This document shows, piece after piece, positions 1 to 5,548 of a DNA stretch of 10,429 nt. Source of the DNA: Parcubacteria group bacterium (lineage in GTDB: Bacteria > Patescibacteriota > Minisyncoccia > Phycocordibacterales > UBA2163). The position numbers and the translations under genes are program-made. Position 1 is the stretch's first letter. Every line of letters begins with the position of its first letter. The notes beneath the pieces are model-generated. The model ran no database searches, had not been told where the DNA came from, and saw only the letters and a program-made list of their open reading frames with translations. The DNA is taken from assembly GCA_016784285.1 (NCBI GenBank), contig JADHUX010000011.1, forward strand, positions 1-10,429, written 5' to 3'.

Positions 1-60
1 AGTTCGGAAAAGATTATGATTGAATATCTTAAAAGCAATCTGACTACTAGGAAAGACTAG
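1..60 (+). CDS. C-terminal end of an unidentified protein (partial)
   Basis: The first frame is open from base 1 to a TAG stop at 58-60, giving the tail SSEKIMIEYLKSNLTTRKD. The other two plus-strand frames are closed by TGA near bases 20-23, so only this frame can be the end of a gene running in from the left. The tail is short, charged and lysine-rich, and I cannot assign a family. The gene would be followed by two palindromic elements and a strong terminator at 152-182, consistent with a real 3' end. Nineteen residues are too few to exclude chance. Confidence 0.45.
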   Translation, partial: SSEKIMIEYLKSNLTTRKD

Positions 61-65
61 TTGAC

Positions 66-81
66 TCCGCCAGCCGGCGGA
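66..81. repeat. Dispersed GC-rich palindrome, copy 1
   Basis: TCCGCCAGCCGGCGGA has six-base arms TCCGCC/GGCGGA around a four-base centre AGCC. It lies just after the stop of the partial gene and stands out from the AT-rich surroundings. The same arms recur at 95-110, 1711-1726 and 4105-4120. Confidence 0.85.
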
Positions 82-94
82 TGGGAAAGACCAA

Positions 95-110
95 TCCGCC
101 AATTGGCGGA
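95..110. repeat. Dispersed GC-rich palindrome, copy 2
   Basis: TCCGCCAATTGGCGGA is a perfect 16-base palindrome. It has the same arms as the other copies but centre AATT. It begins 13 bases after copy 1 ends, so the two could form separate small hairpins or pair with each other. Confidence 0.85.
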
Positions 111-151
111 GAACGGAACAAAAGAAAGAATATGTATTTTAATACTTACCT

Positions 152-182
152 AAAACACCCCCGCCTTCGGCGGGGGTGTTTT
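152..182 (+). terminator. Intrinsic terminator after the partial gene
   Basis: Fourteen-base arms (152-165 and 169-182) pair perfectly around a TTC loop. The core is five C and five G, and the flanks are AAAA on the left and TTTT on the right, so U-runs are encoded on both strands. It probably ends the gene finishing at base 60. It could also back up termination of the minus-strand lipoprotein gene. Confidence 0.8.
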
Positions 183-200
183 ACATTTAAAATCAAACAA

Positions 201-238
201 AAAACCGTCAAATACTTGAAAAAGTATTTGACGGTTTT
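201..238 (-). terminator. Intrinsic terminator of the glycine-zipper lipoprotein gene
   Basis: Seventeen-base arms (201-217 and 222-238) pair perfectly around a GAAA tetraloop. Read on the minus strand, the stem lies right after the lipoprotein stop codon (241-243) and ends in a run of six T. The plus strand also gives TTTT, so it may work in both directions. Confidence 0.85.
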
Positions 239-240
239 GT

Positions 241-684
241 TTAACGAATTATCTCGGTTTGTGCGTATGCCTCTTTTTTTACAGGATCAACATAAATCAT
301 ACCACTTGCTGTTGTACCAGTACGATATCTATATTGGTCAGGAGTATATCCACGTTCTTTTAGAATACCTACTTGTCTTTGAATTTCTGCATCTCTTTGC
401 ATTTGTAGTAGTTGTGCATTAGTCTGAGCTTGATTAGCTCGGTTTTGTTTCTTTATTTCCATATTATCTTTTGCAAGACCAGCAGCTAATCCAACTCCAC
501 CACCTATTGCTGCACCAAGAGCAGGATCACCTGCAAGCGCTCCTATACCAGCACCAAGTCCAGCACCAAGTAAGCCACCACCACCAACATTTTCGTATGT
601 CTCACATCCAACAGTTATGCAAGACCCAATAACTAGAATTATAGCTAAAAATAAATTTTGCTTCTTTTTTGCCATTGCTAACAT
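241..684 (-). CDS. Glycine-zipper lipoprotein, hypothetical
   Basis: This 147-residue protein has a basic N-terminus (AKKK), a hydrophobic stretch at about residues 11-25 and cysteines at 22 and 27. IGSC fits a lipobox best and TVGC is the alternative, so a lipid-anchored signal peptide is likely. A glycine-zipper segment follows at about 34-70 (GGGGLLGAGLGAGIGALAGD and onwards), then a Gln/Asn-rich probable helix (76-110) and a Tyr-containing C-terminal segment. Such zippers are known in envelope lipoproteins, where they pack against membranes. The first ATG (684) is chosen because GGGAGG ends six bases upstream; the next ATG (MAKKK) is 15 bases away. The gene is monocistronic with its own promoter and terminator. 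Its exact role is unknown. It is one of only two genes here with a strong SD, which may point to acquisition. Confidence 0.85.
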   Translation of the reverse strand: MLAMAKKKQNLFLAIILVIGSCITVGCETYENVGGGGLLGAGLGAGIGALAGDPALGAAIGGGVGLAAGLAKDNMEIKKQNRANQAQTNAQLLQMQRDAEIQRQVGILKERGYTPDQYRYRTGTTASGMIYVDPVKKEAYAQTEIIR

Positions 685-758
685 TATTTACCTCCCTTTC
701 TATAAGACAAGGCTAAAAATATCAAATAACAATAATTATCTCTACAAACTCTACTTTA

Positions 759-786
759 ACTTTAGCAACCATATTTTTTAGGTCAA
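759..786 (-). promoter_or_regulatory. Possible promoter of the lipoprotein gene
   Basis: On the minus strand, TTGACC (781-786) is separated by 16 bases from TAAAGT (759-764). A TGC just before the -10 makes it an extended -10. Transcription would start near 752, leaving a leader of about 67 bases. The match is moderate and the region is AT-rich. Confidence 0.4.
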
Positions 787-812
787 TAAGGTATTTGGGA
801 TAACTCAAATTA

Positions 813-841
813 TTGCTAAAACCCTACATTTTTGGTACTAT
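813..841 (+). promoter_or_regulatory. Possible promoter of tRNA-Ile and murD-murC
   Basis: TTGCTA (813-818) and TACTAT (836-841) are 17 bases apart, and TGG precedes the -10 as an extended element. A start near 848 would give a short 5' leader to the tRNA at 863. A second candidate, TGC-TATTGT at 844-852, lacks a good -35. Confidence 0.4.
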
Positions 842-862
842 TTTGCTATTGTCTAAGACGAT

Positions 863-935
863 GCGAGTGTAGCTCAGTTGGTAGAGCATTCCGCTGATAC
901 CGGAAAGGTCCAAGGTTCAAATCCTTGCGCTCGCA
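863..935 (+). tRNA. tRNA-Ile (anticodon GAT)
   Basis: A complete 73-base cloverleaf is visible. The acceptor stem is 863-869 paired with 928-934, with one T-G pair, and the discriminator is A935. T870 and A871 take positions 8 and 9. The D arm is GCTC/GAGC (872-887). The anticodon stem TTCCG/CGGAA (889-893, 901-905) encloses loop CTGATAC with anticodon GAT at 896-898. The T arm is CAAGG-TTCAAAT-CCTTG (911-927). There is no intron and no encoded CCA, so a CCA-adding enzyme is needed. The murD start codon follows after only five bases, so the tRNA probably forms the 5' end of the murD-murC transcript and its 3' processing would create the mRNA 5' end. Confidence 0.96.
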
Positions 936-940
936 CAAAA

Positions 941-2272
941 ATGCAACACAAAGATTATTTTAAAGATAAAAAAATCACTGTTCTAGGGCTAGGGCTTTTA
1001 GGGCGTGGTGTTGGTGATGTAGAGTTTTTAGCCCAGAGCGGTGCGAATCTTATAGTGACTGATTTGAAACCTTCGACCCAGCTCAGGCCGTCGCTTCAAA
1101 AGCTCCGAAAGTTTAAGAATATTAAATATGTTCTTGGTAAACACAGACTAGAAGATTTCAAAGGGAGAGATATGATACTGAAGTCTGCAAGTGTGCCACT
1201 TGATTCTCCATATATAAAAGAAGCAAAGAAAAACAAAATCCCTGTTGAGATGAGCGCAGCGCTTGTTACAAGATTATCCCCAGCTAAAATAATCGGCATT
1301 ACAGGTACAAGGGGTAAGTCTACTGTCACGCAGATGATTTATGAAATTCTCCAGCAAGGACTGTCCTTGCTGGGGGTAACTCCAGTGGCTAAGATCTTTT
1401 TAGGAGGTAATGTACGTGGTATCGCCACACTCCCACTTCTTAAAAAGGCAAAGAAAGGGGATATTATAGTTATGGAGTTAGATTCATGGCAGTTACAAGG
1501 GTTTGGTGAAAGCAAAATCAGTCCGCACATTGCAGTATTTACAAACCTTCTACGCGACCATATGAACTATTATAAAGGTAGTATGAGTAAATACTTTCAA
1601 GACAAAGCTAATATTTATAAATATCAGAAGAAAGGTGATTACTTGATAGCAGGGAAAGAAATAACAAAAAAGATTAAAGCTAAAAAAATAGTTCCAAAAG
1701 CATTACCAAATCCGCCAGCTGGCGGATGGAAGCTCAAAATAGCAGGTGAGCATAATAGAGAGAATGCAGCGCTTGCTCTAGAGGCTGCAAAAAAAGTTGG
1801 CGTGTCTGAAAGAGTAGTTAAAAAAGTACTTGAAAACTTCAAAAGCGTAGAAGGACGTTTAGAGTATATGAAGACAGTTAAAGGTGTGAAGATTTATAAT
1901 GACAACAACGCTACAACTCCTGATGCAACAATAATGGCACTCAAAGCACTAGGAAGTAAAAAGAAAAACATAGTTCTAATAATGGGTGGGGCAGACAAAG
2001 GTCTTGATATGATAAAGCTTCTTAAAGAAATAAAAAAATACTGCAAGACTGTTGTCTTGCTTTCTGGAACTGGGACAGATAAATTAAAAACAATCTGGCT
2101 ATCGGATAGCCAGATTGTAGATAATCTAAAAGATGCAGTAAAGTTAGCGATACAAGAATCAAAAAAAGACGATATAATATTATTCAGCCCTGCGTTTGCT
2201 TCGTTTGGTTTATTTAAGAATGAATACGACAGAAACGATCAGTTTGTAGGTATAATAAAGAAATTAAAGTAA
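941..2272 (+). CDS. murD: UDP-N-acetylmuramoyl-L-alanine--D-glutamate ligase MurD
   Basis: MurD adds D-glutamate to UDP-MurNAc-L-Ala in the cytoplasm using ATP, for peptidoglycan precursor synthesis. The 443 residues show the Mur ligase order. There is a Rossmann-like N-terminal domain (VLGLGLLGRGVGD, 14-26) and an ATP P-loop GTRGKST at 122-128. The central domain has DHMNYY and DKANIY, where Lys222 fits the carbamylated lysine. The C-terminal domain has GEHNREN (269-275), NDNNATTPDAT (320-330) and SPAFASFGLFKNEYDRNDQF (416-435). The reading frame stays open back into the tRNA, but ATG 941 gives the normal family N-terminus. There is no SD; the start lies five bases after the tRNA. Three inverted repeats and one dispersed palindrome sit inside the gene. 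In NDNNATT an Asn stands where E. coli MurD has Lys (DSKAT). MurC follows after two bases. Confidence 0.95.
   Translation: MQHKDYFKDKKITVLGLGLLGRGVGDVEFLAQSGANLIVTDLKPSTQLRPSLQKLRKFKNIKYVLGKHRLEDFKGRDMILKSASVPLDSPYIKEAKKNKIPVEMSAALVTRLSPAKIIGITGTRGKSTVTQMIYEILQQGLSLLGVTPVAKIFLGGNVRGIATLPLLKKAKKGDIIVMELDSWQLQGFGESKISPHIAVFTNLLRDHMNYYKGSMSKYFQDKANIYKYQKKGDYLIAGKEITKKIKAKKIVPKALPNPPAGGWKLKIAGEHNRENAALALEAAKKVGVSERVVKKVLENFKSVEGRLEYMKTVKGVKIYNDNNATTPDATIMALKALGSKKKNIVLIMGGADKGLDMIKLLKEIKKYCKTVVLLSGTGTDKLKTIWLSDSQIVDNLKDAVKLAIQESKKDDIILFSPAFASFGLFKNEYDRNDQFVGIIKKLK
1351..1373. repeat. Inverted repeat inside murD
   Basis: CCAGCAAGGA (1351-1360) and TCCTTGCTGG (1364-1373) pair perfectly across a three-base loop. 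The repeat encodes part of QQGLSLLG, the segment after the P-loop helix of MurD. Confidence 0.8.
1711..1726. repeat. Dispersed GC-rich palindrome, copy 3 (inside murD)
   Basis: TCCGCCAGCTGGCGGA is a perfect palindrome read in frame as NPPAGGW (MurD residues 257-263). That is the linker between the central domain and the C-terminal domain, just before LKIAGEHN. It is an obvious GC-rich patch inside AT-rich coding sequence. Confidence 0.9.
2043..2060. repeat. Short inverted repeat inside murD
   Basis: GCAAGAC (2043-2049) and GTCTTGC (2054-2060) pair perfectly around TGTT. It encodes the CKTVVLL strand of MurD, so it may be chance, but it lies only 31 bases before a stronger palindrome. Confidence 0.5.
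2091..2117. repeat. 13-base inverted repeat inside murD
   Basis: CAATCTGGCTATC (2091-2103) and GATAGCCAGATTG (2105-2117) are perfect reverse complements around a single G. It is the longest perfect coding palindrome in the window and encodes TIWLSDSQI, a probable surface loop of the MurD C-terminal domain. Confidence 0.9.
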
Positions 2273-2274
2273 TT

Positions 2275-3570
2275 ATGAATTTAGACAATATTAAAAAAGT
2301 TCACTTTATCGGTATTGGTGGTATAGGTGTGTCTGCTATTGCGCGGATGTTTTTGGGTAGGGGTGTAGAGGTTAGTGGCTCTGATGCAGAAGAGTCTAAG
2401 ATTACAAAAAAGCTTGAAAGTATGGGCGCTAAGATTTTTTATGGACATAAAGCGGAGAACCTTGCAGGTGATGTTGATTTGGTTGTCTATACTGTTGCTA
2501 TAGATCAAGACAATCCAGAATTTGTAAAAGCAAAAGAATTGGGTATAGAAACCAAGACATACTCACAAATGCTCGGTATTATTTCTAGTGGGTATTACAC
2601 TGTTGCAGTGTCAGGAACGCATGGCAAGACTACGACTACTGCAATGCTTGCGAAAGTTGCTGTAGATGGTGAGCTTGACCCGACAGTTATTGTCGGAAGT
2701 TTATTGAAAGATTCTGGAAGTAATTTGATAGCAGGCAATAGTGATTTATTTATAGTAGAAGCATGTGAGTATAAAAGATCATTTTTAGATCTTAAGCCAA
2801 ACATACTAGTTATTACAAATATAGAAGAAGATCATTTAGATTATTATAAAGATCTTACTGATATACAAAATGCATTTAAAGAGTTAGTAAATAAGTTAGG
2901 AGAAGATGATTTTGTGGTATGTAATCCAAATGATGAAAAAGTAAAACTGGTAATTGCAGATGCAAAATGTAAGGTTATAGATTACACAGATTTGCGTGGA
3001 CGTGCGACGTCCACGTTAGAGTTGAAAGTTGTGGGGGAATATAATCAGCAAAATGCAAAAGCTGCGTTTGCGGTTGCAGAGATTTTAAAAATAGAAAAAC
3101 AAAAAGCTTTTAAGGCTCTGTCAGAGTTTGAAGGTGTATGGAGGAGATTTGAATACAAAGGAAAAACAGAAAATGAAATAGAAATATATGACGACTATGC
3201 ACATCACCCTACAGAGATTCGTGCAATACTAAAAGCAGCAAAAGATAGATTCCCAGATCAGAAAATAATCACAGTATTTCAACCACATTTATATAGTAGG
3301 ACAAAGCTACTTTTGAATGATATAGCAGAGAGTTTTAGTGATACAGATAAGGTGCTTGTGACACCTATATATGCTGCGCGCGAAGATAATGATATTAATA
3401 TTAATAATGAAATACTTGCAGATGAAATTAATAAAAATACCTCAAATGCAGAGGCTTTTAAGGATTTTGATCAAATAAAGCAATATTTGAAGGATAATAC
3501 GCAAAAAGATGATATTATATTAACAATGGGTGCAGGAGACGTTTATAAGATAGGGGAGAGTATTTTATAA
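2275..3570 (+). CDS. murC: UDP-N-acetylmuramate--L-alanine ligase MurC
   Basis: MurC joins L-alanine to UDP-MurNAc with ATP, the step before MurD. The 431 residues are near the short end of the family. They show a nucleotide-binding N-terminal domain (HFIGIGGIGVSAIA, 10-23) and ATP P-loop GTHGKTTT at 114-121. The central domain has EACEYKRSFL (162-171) and NIEEDHLDYY. The C-terminal domain has GEYNQQN (254-260), FEGVWRRFE, YDDYAHHPTE (305-314), FQPHLYSRT and TMGAGD near the end. YDDYAHHPTE, HLYSRT and the GTHGKT P-loop separate it from MurD and the other ligases. Its ATG lies two bases after the murD stop (TAATTATG) without an SD, so translation is probably coupled to murD. A nine-base inverted repeat lies at 2995-3015. 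No clear hairpin terminator follows, only an AT-rich repeat block. Confidence 0.96.
   Translation: MNLDNIKKVHFIGIGGIGVSAIARMFLGRGVEVSGSDAEESKITKKLESMGAKIFYGHKAENLAGDVDLVVYTVAIDQDNPEFVKAKELGIETKTYSQMLGIISSGYYTVAVSGTHGKTTTTAMLAKVAVDGELDPTVIVGSLLKDSGSNLIAGNSDLFIVEACEYKRSFLDLKPNILVITNIEEDHLDYYKDLTDIQNAFKELVNKLGEDDFVVCNPNDEKVKLVIADAKCKVIDYTDLRGRATSTLELKVVGEYNQQNAKAAFAVAEILKIEKQKAFKALSEFEGVWRRFEYKGKTENEIEIYDDYAHHPTEIRAILKAAKDRFPDQKIITVFQPHLYSRTKLLLNDIAESFSDTDKVLVTPIYAAREDNDININNEILADEINKNTSNAEAFKDFDQIKQYLKDNTQKDDIILTMGAGDVYKIGESIL
2680..2696. repeat. Short inverted repeat inside murC
   Basis: CCGACA (2680-2685) and TGTCGG (2691-2696) pair around GTTAT. It encodes DPTVIVGS after the MurC P-loop helix. 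At six bases per arm it could be chance. Confidence 0.4.
2995..3015. repeat. Inverted repeat inside murC at the domain linker
   Basis: CGTGGACGT (2995-3003) and ACGTCCACG (3007-3015) pair perfectly around GCG. It encodes LRGRATST (residues 240-247), just before LELKVVGEYN. That is the same structural position as the unrelated palindrome in MurD at 1711-1726. Confidence 0.85.
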
Positions 3571-3694
3571 ACGAATTTTTAAATCTTAATTTTATAATTT
3601 TTAAATAATGCTTTAATGTCTGAATATTTAAAAATTAAAAATTTAAATATTATTTATAAAATTAAAAATTACAAAATTAAAAATTTTTCATACC
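3571..3694. repeat. AT-rich intergenic repeat block
   Basis: This 124-base gap is almost entirely A and T. The 13-base word AAAATTAAAAATT occurs three times on the plus strand (3631-3643, 3658-3670, 3673-3685). Related inverted words such as AATTTTTAA lie on its left side (3574-3604), so the block can fold into a long imperfect hairpin. It may end murC transcription, hold a promoter for the next gene, or simply be drift. No GC-rich terminator is present. Confidence 0.6.
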
Positions 3695-3937
3695 ATGAGT
3701 AAACACAGTATAGTAATTACATTAGCAATTTGGATAATAGTACTTCCATTTTTAGGGTTCCCAAGTTTTTGGAGAACTTTACTTATTGTCTTATCAAGTC
3801 TTGGGATTATTTTTTATACATTTATATTACGTAGTGAATATTCAAATGGTTCGTCATGGAGTTTTAGTAATAAAGATGATGTATATATAGAAAACGGAAT
3901 AGATCAAAATGCACAAAAAACTCAAAAGAAAAAATAA
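3695..3937 (+). CDS. Small two-TM membrane protein, hypothetical
   Basis: I do not recognise this 80-residue protein. It has two hydrophobic segments, about residues 5-22 (IVITLAIWIIVLPFLGF) and 27-46 (WRTLLIVLSSLGIIFYTFIL). They are separated by a short PSFWR turn, which suggests a small hairpin in the membrane. A polar tail of about 34 residues ends in Lys-rich QKTQKKK. The ATG at 3695 has no SD upstream, only AT-rich sequence. Its last 29 bases overlap the start of the glycosidase-like gene in another frame, which suggests translational coupling and a functional link. The overlap and the clean two-helix pattern argue for a real gene. Confidence 0.7.
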   Translation: MSKHSIVITLAIWIIVLPFLGFPSFWRTLLIVLSSLGIIFYTFILRSEYSNGSSWSFSNKDDVYIENGIDQNAQKTQKKK

Positions 3938-5147
3938 AATAACCAAAACTGGTTTTATAATATACGGTATTCTTGTAGCCGGTTTTTTCTTTATTTTATA
4001 TTTTGGTATTCCTATAGTTGCCCCAATGACATACAGTGGTCCAAGTTTGGTTTCTGATTTTAATAATAATGCTACGACGTCTTTGGGGGTCACAGAAAAT
4101 CAGATCCGCCAGCTGGCGGAAGAAAAGTTTGTAGCAACTCATATACAAACTCCAGAAGCTGTAAAAGCGATTTATATGACAAGCTGGGTGGCAGGGACAC
4201 CAAGCTTTAGAGAGAAGCTTGTAAAGATCGCAGATGAAACGGAGATCAATTCTATAATAATAGATATTAAAGATTACACAGGCAGAATATCGTTTAAAGT
4301 AGAAGACGAAAGTTTGCGGGAAGTTGGTTCAGTAGAGAATAGGATTCCAGATATTCGTGAATTTATAGCACGTTTACATGACAAAGGTATTTATGTAATG
4401 GGTCGCATATCAGTCTTCCAAGATCCGTACTATGTATCTAAGTATCCAGAATTTGCAGTAGTACGTGAGAGTGACGGAGGAATATGGGAAGATTATAAAG
4501 GCATCTCGTGGTTAGATGCCAGTGCTAAAGAGGTGTGGGACTACACTGTAGCTATTGCAAAAGAGTCATACAATGCTGGTTTTGATGAACTTAATTTTGA
4601 TTATATAAGATTTCCGTCAGATGGTGATATGTATGATATAAAGTATCCATTTAGTGAAGAGAAGGTATTGGCTGATCCTAATTATGGTAAAGCAGAAGTA
4701 ATGCGTAGCTTTTTTAAATATTTAGATAAAGAATTGAAAGATACCGGAGCAGTAATTTCAGCCGATCTGTTTGGTATGGTAACCACTAATCCAGACGATT
4801 TAAATATTGGCCAAGTACTTGAGTATGCAGAGCCATACTTTGACTATATAGCACCGATGACATATCCGTCACATTATCCAAACGGCTTTAATGGCTACCC
4901 GAACCCTAACAAAGAAGTATATGGGGTTATCAAATATTCTATGGATGAGGCTGTAAGGAGAATGAACGAAGCAAGTACGACACCACTTAAGATAAGACCA
5001 TGGCTTCAAGACTTTGATTACGGTGGTAATTACGACATTGCCGAAGTCCGCGCACAGATCCAAGCGGTCTACGATTCCGGCCTTACTAGTTGGATGTTGT
5101 GGGATCCAGCAAACAAATATACAGTAGATGCACTACTTAAAGAATAA
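3909..5147 (+). CDS. Membrane-anchored DUF4015-type putative glycoside hydrolase
   Basis: This 412-residue protein begins with a basic segment and one membrane helix (about residues 14-38, GFIIYGILVAGFFFILYFGI), so it is probably anchored with its domain outside. A linker of about 45 residues follows, then a TIM-barrel-like domain (about 85-405). It contains KAIYMTSW, IIIDIKDYTG, ELNFDYIRFPSDG (227-239), DYIAPMTYPSHY (312-323), IRPWLQDF (362-369) and SWMLWDP (394-400). These are hallmarks of the DUF4015 (putative glycosyl hydrolase) family. Acidic residues at strand ends (Asp231, Glu227) are candidate catalytic residues by analogy only, and the substrate is unknown. The ATG at 3909 is kept because the next Met lies beyond the membrane helix. 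A GC-rich palindrome encodes IRQLAE in the linker. The nearby murC-murD genes are consistent with a cell-envelope role, but this is inference. Confidence 0.85.
   Translation: MHKKLKRKNKITKTGFIIYGILVAGFFFILYFGIPIVAPMTYSGPSLVSDFNNNATTSLGVTENQIRQLAEEKFVATHIQTPEAVKAIYMTSWVAGTPSFREKLVKIADETEINSIIIDIKDYTGRISFKVEDESLREVGSVENRIPDIREFIARLHDKGIYVMGRISVFQDPYYVSKYPEFAVVRESDGGIWEDYKGISWLDASAKEVWDYTVAIAKESYNAGFDELNFDYIRFPSDGDMYDIKYPFSEEKVLADPNYGKAEVMRSFFKYLDKELKDTGAVISADLFGMVTTNPDDLNIGQVLEYAEPYFDYIAPMTYPSHYPNGFNGYPNPNKEVYGVIKYSMDEAVRRMNEASTTPLKIRPWLQDFDYGGNYDIAEVRAQIQAVYDSGLTSWMLWDPANKYTVDALLKE
4105..4120. repeat. Dispersed GC-rich palindrome, copy 4 (inside DUF4015 gene)
   Basis: TCCGCCAGCTGGCGGA is identical to the copy in murD but read in another frame, here as part of QIRQLAEE. 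It lies in the linker between the membrane anchor and the catalytic-like domain. Confidence 0.9.
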
Positions 5148-5154
5148 ATGAAAA

Positions 5155-5191
5155 ACTTCGTCGCGGTTACGTTGCTAAACCACGACGAAGT
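5155..5191 (-). terminator. Hairpin terminator between convergent genes
   Basis: ACTTCGTCG (5155-5163) pairs with CGACGAAGT (5183-5191). After one C-A mismatch the stem continues as GGTT/AACC, closing a nine-base loop. On the minus strand it is followed by TTTTTCATTT, fitting termination of the two-TM gene ending at 5202. On the plus strand the right side is AAAAATATTTTC, a weaker U-run, so it may also serve the DUF4015 gene. Confidence 0.75.
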
Positions 5192-5201
5192 AAAAATATT
5201 T

Positions 5202-5444
5202 TCAATCCTTGTTTTTTATTAGATTAAAAACTGAGATAATAAGATTTCTTATTACGAAAAGATCAAGCATTGTAGCAAAGATTATTGCTAACCAGCTTAA
5301 AGTACTGAGTTCATCAAACAATACTTTTGCAATAATAAGAATTGTAATCATTCCTGCCAAAAATGAATTTAAAGGTATATGGTTAATTGCTTGATTCCAC
5401 AACTTTGTCTCAAAATTGCCTTCTGTTGATATATTTTTTTTCAT
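5202..5444 (-). CDS. Small two-TM membrane protein, hypothetical, divergent from the toxin-antitoxin operon
   Basis: I do not recognise this 80-residue protein. A polar N-terminus (about 1-22) precedes two hydrophobic segments, about residues 25-43 (LNSFLAGMITILIIAKVLF) and 50-76 (SWLAIIFATMLDLFVIRNLIISVFNLI), and a short KNKD end. The start at 5444 is well supported: AGGAGG lies six bases upstream. The stop is TGA, the only one among complete genes here. Its promoter at 5490-5518 faces away from the toxin-antitoxin promoter, the two -35 boxes being two bases apart. A terminator hairpin follows. It is one of two genes here with a canonical SD. It could be a membrane-acting partner or simply a neighbour; nothing in the sequence assigns a function. 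Confidence 0.75.
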   Translation of the reverse strand: MKKNISTEGNFETKLWNQAINHIPLNSFLAGMITILIIAKVLFDELSTLSWLAIIFATMLDLFVIRNLIISVFNLIKNKD

Positions 5445-5489
5445 TTCATACCTCCTGATTAACTGTTGTGATTATAGATTTCTATTTAT

Positions 5490-5518
5490 ACTATACATCC
5501 TAAAATTAATTCTGTCAA
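5490..5518 (-). promoter_or_regulatory. Promoter of the divergent two-TM gene
   Basis: On the minus strand TTGACA (5513-5518) is followed after 17 bases by TATAGT (5490-5495). This is a near-consensus housekeeping promoter. The leader to the ATG at 5444 is about 40 bases and contains the AGGAGG site. Confidence 0.8.
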
Positions 5519-5526
5519 ACTTGACA
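5513..5526. promoter_or_regulatory. Palindrome made of two back-to-back -35 boxes
   Basis: TGTCAAACTTGACA is a perfect inverted repeat: two consensus TTGACA boxes facing outward around AC. The two divergent promoters probably compete for polymerase and can be controlled together by anything bound nearby. Confidence 0.75.
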
Positions 5527-5548
5527 AGTGATACACTTTTGATACACT
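5521..5548 (+). promoter_or_regulatory. Promoter of the toxin-antitoxin operon
   Basis: TTGACA (5521-5526) and TACACT (5543-5548) are 16 bases apart. Transcription would start about seven bases further, near 5555, almost on the ATG at 5558, so the mRNA is probably leaderless. No SD is present, consistent with that. Confidence 0.6.

Noticed and set aside
66..110. A CRISPR-like array from the two neighbouring palindromes
   Set aside because: Only two 16-base units with a 13-base gap and differing centres; there is no spacer series and no cas gene.
81..422. A 113-codon plus-strand reading frame
   Set aside because: It runs through two palindromes and two terminator hairpins and then antisense to the lipoprotein gene, which has a signal peptide, SD and promoter. 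Its product has no coherent domain.
863..935. tRNA-Ile as an integration site for a mobile element
   Set aside because: No integrase, transposase or second copy of the tRNA 3' end is present in the window, and a housekeeping gene follows directly.
878..940. An earlier murD start inside the tRNA
   Set aside because: The extra 21 codons are tRNA sequence. The N-terminus from ATG 941 matches the normal MurD start.
3854..4093. A 79-codon minus-strand reading frame with a hydrophobic stretch
   Set aside because: It mirrors the membrane helix coding of the DUF4015 gene on the other strand and has no start signal.
4501..4519. A six-base inverted repeat in the DUF4015 gene (GCATCT/AGATGC)
   Set aside because: The arms are short and encode the conserved ISWLDAS segment, so chance plus protein constraint explains it.
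5196..5204. UGA read as glycine (alternative code)
   Set aside because: The one gene ending in TGA has its terminator right after it, no real gene has an in-frame TGA, and other stops are TAA. This fits the standard bacterial code.
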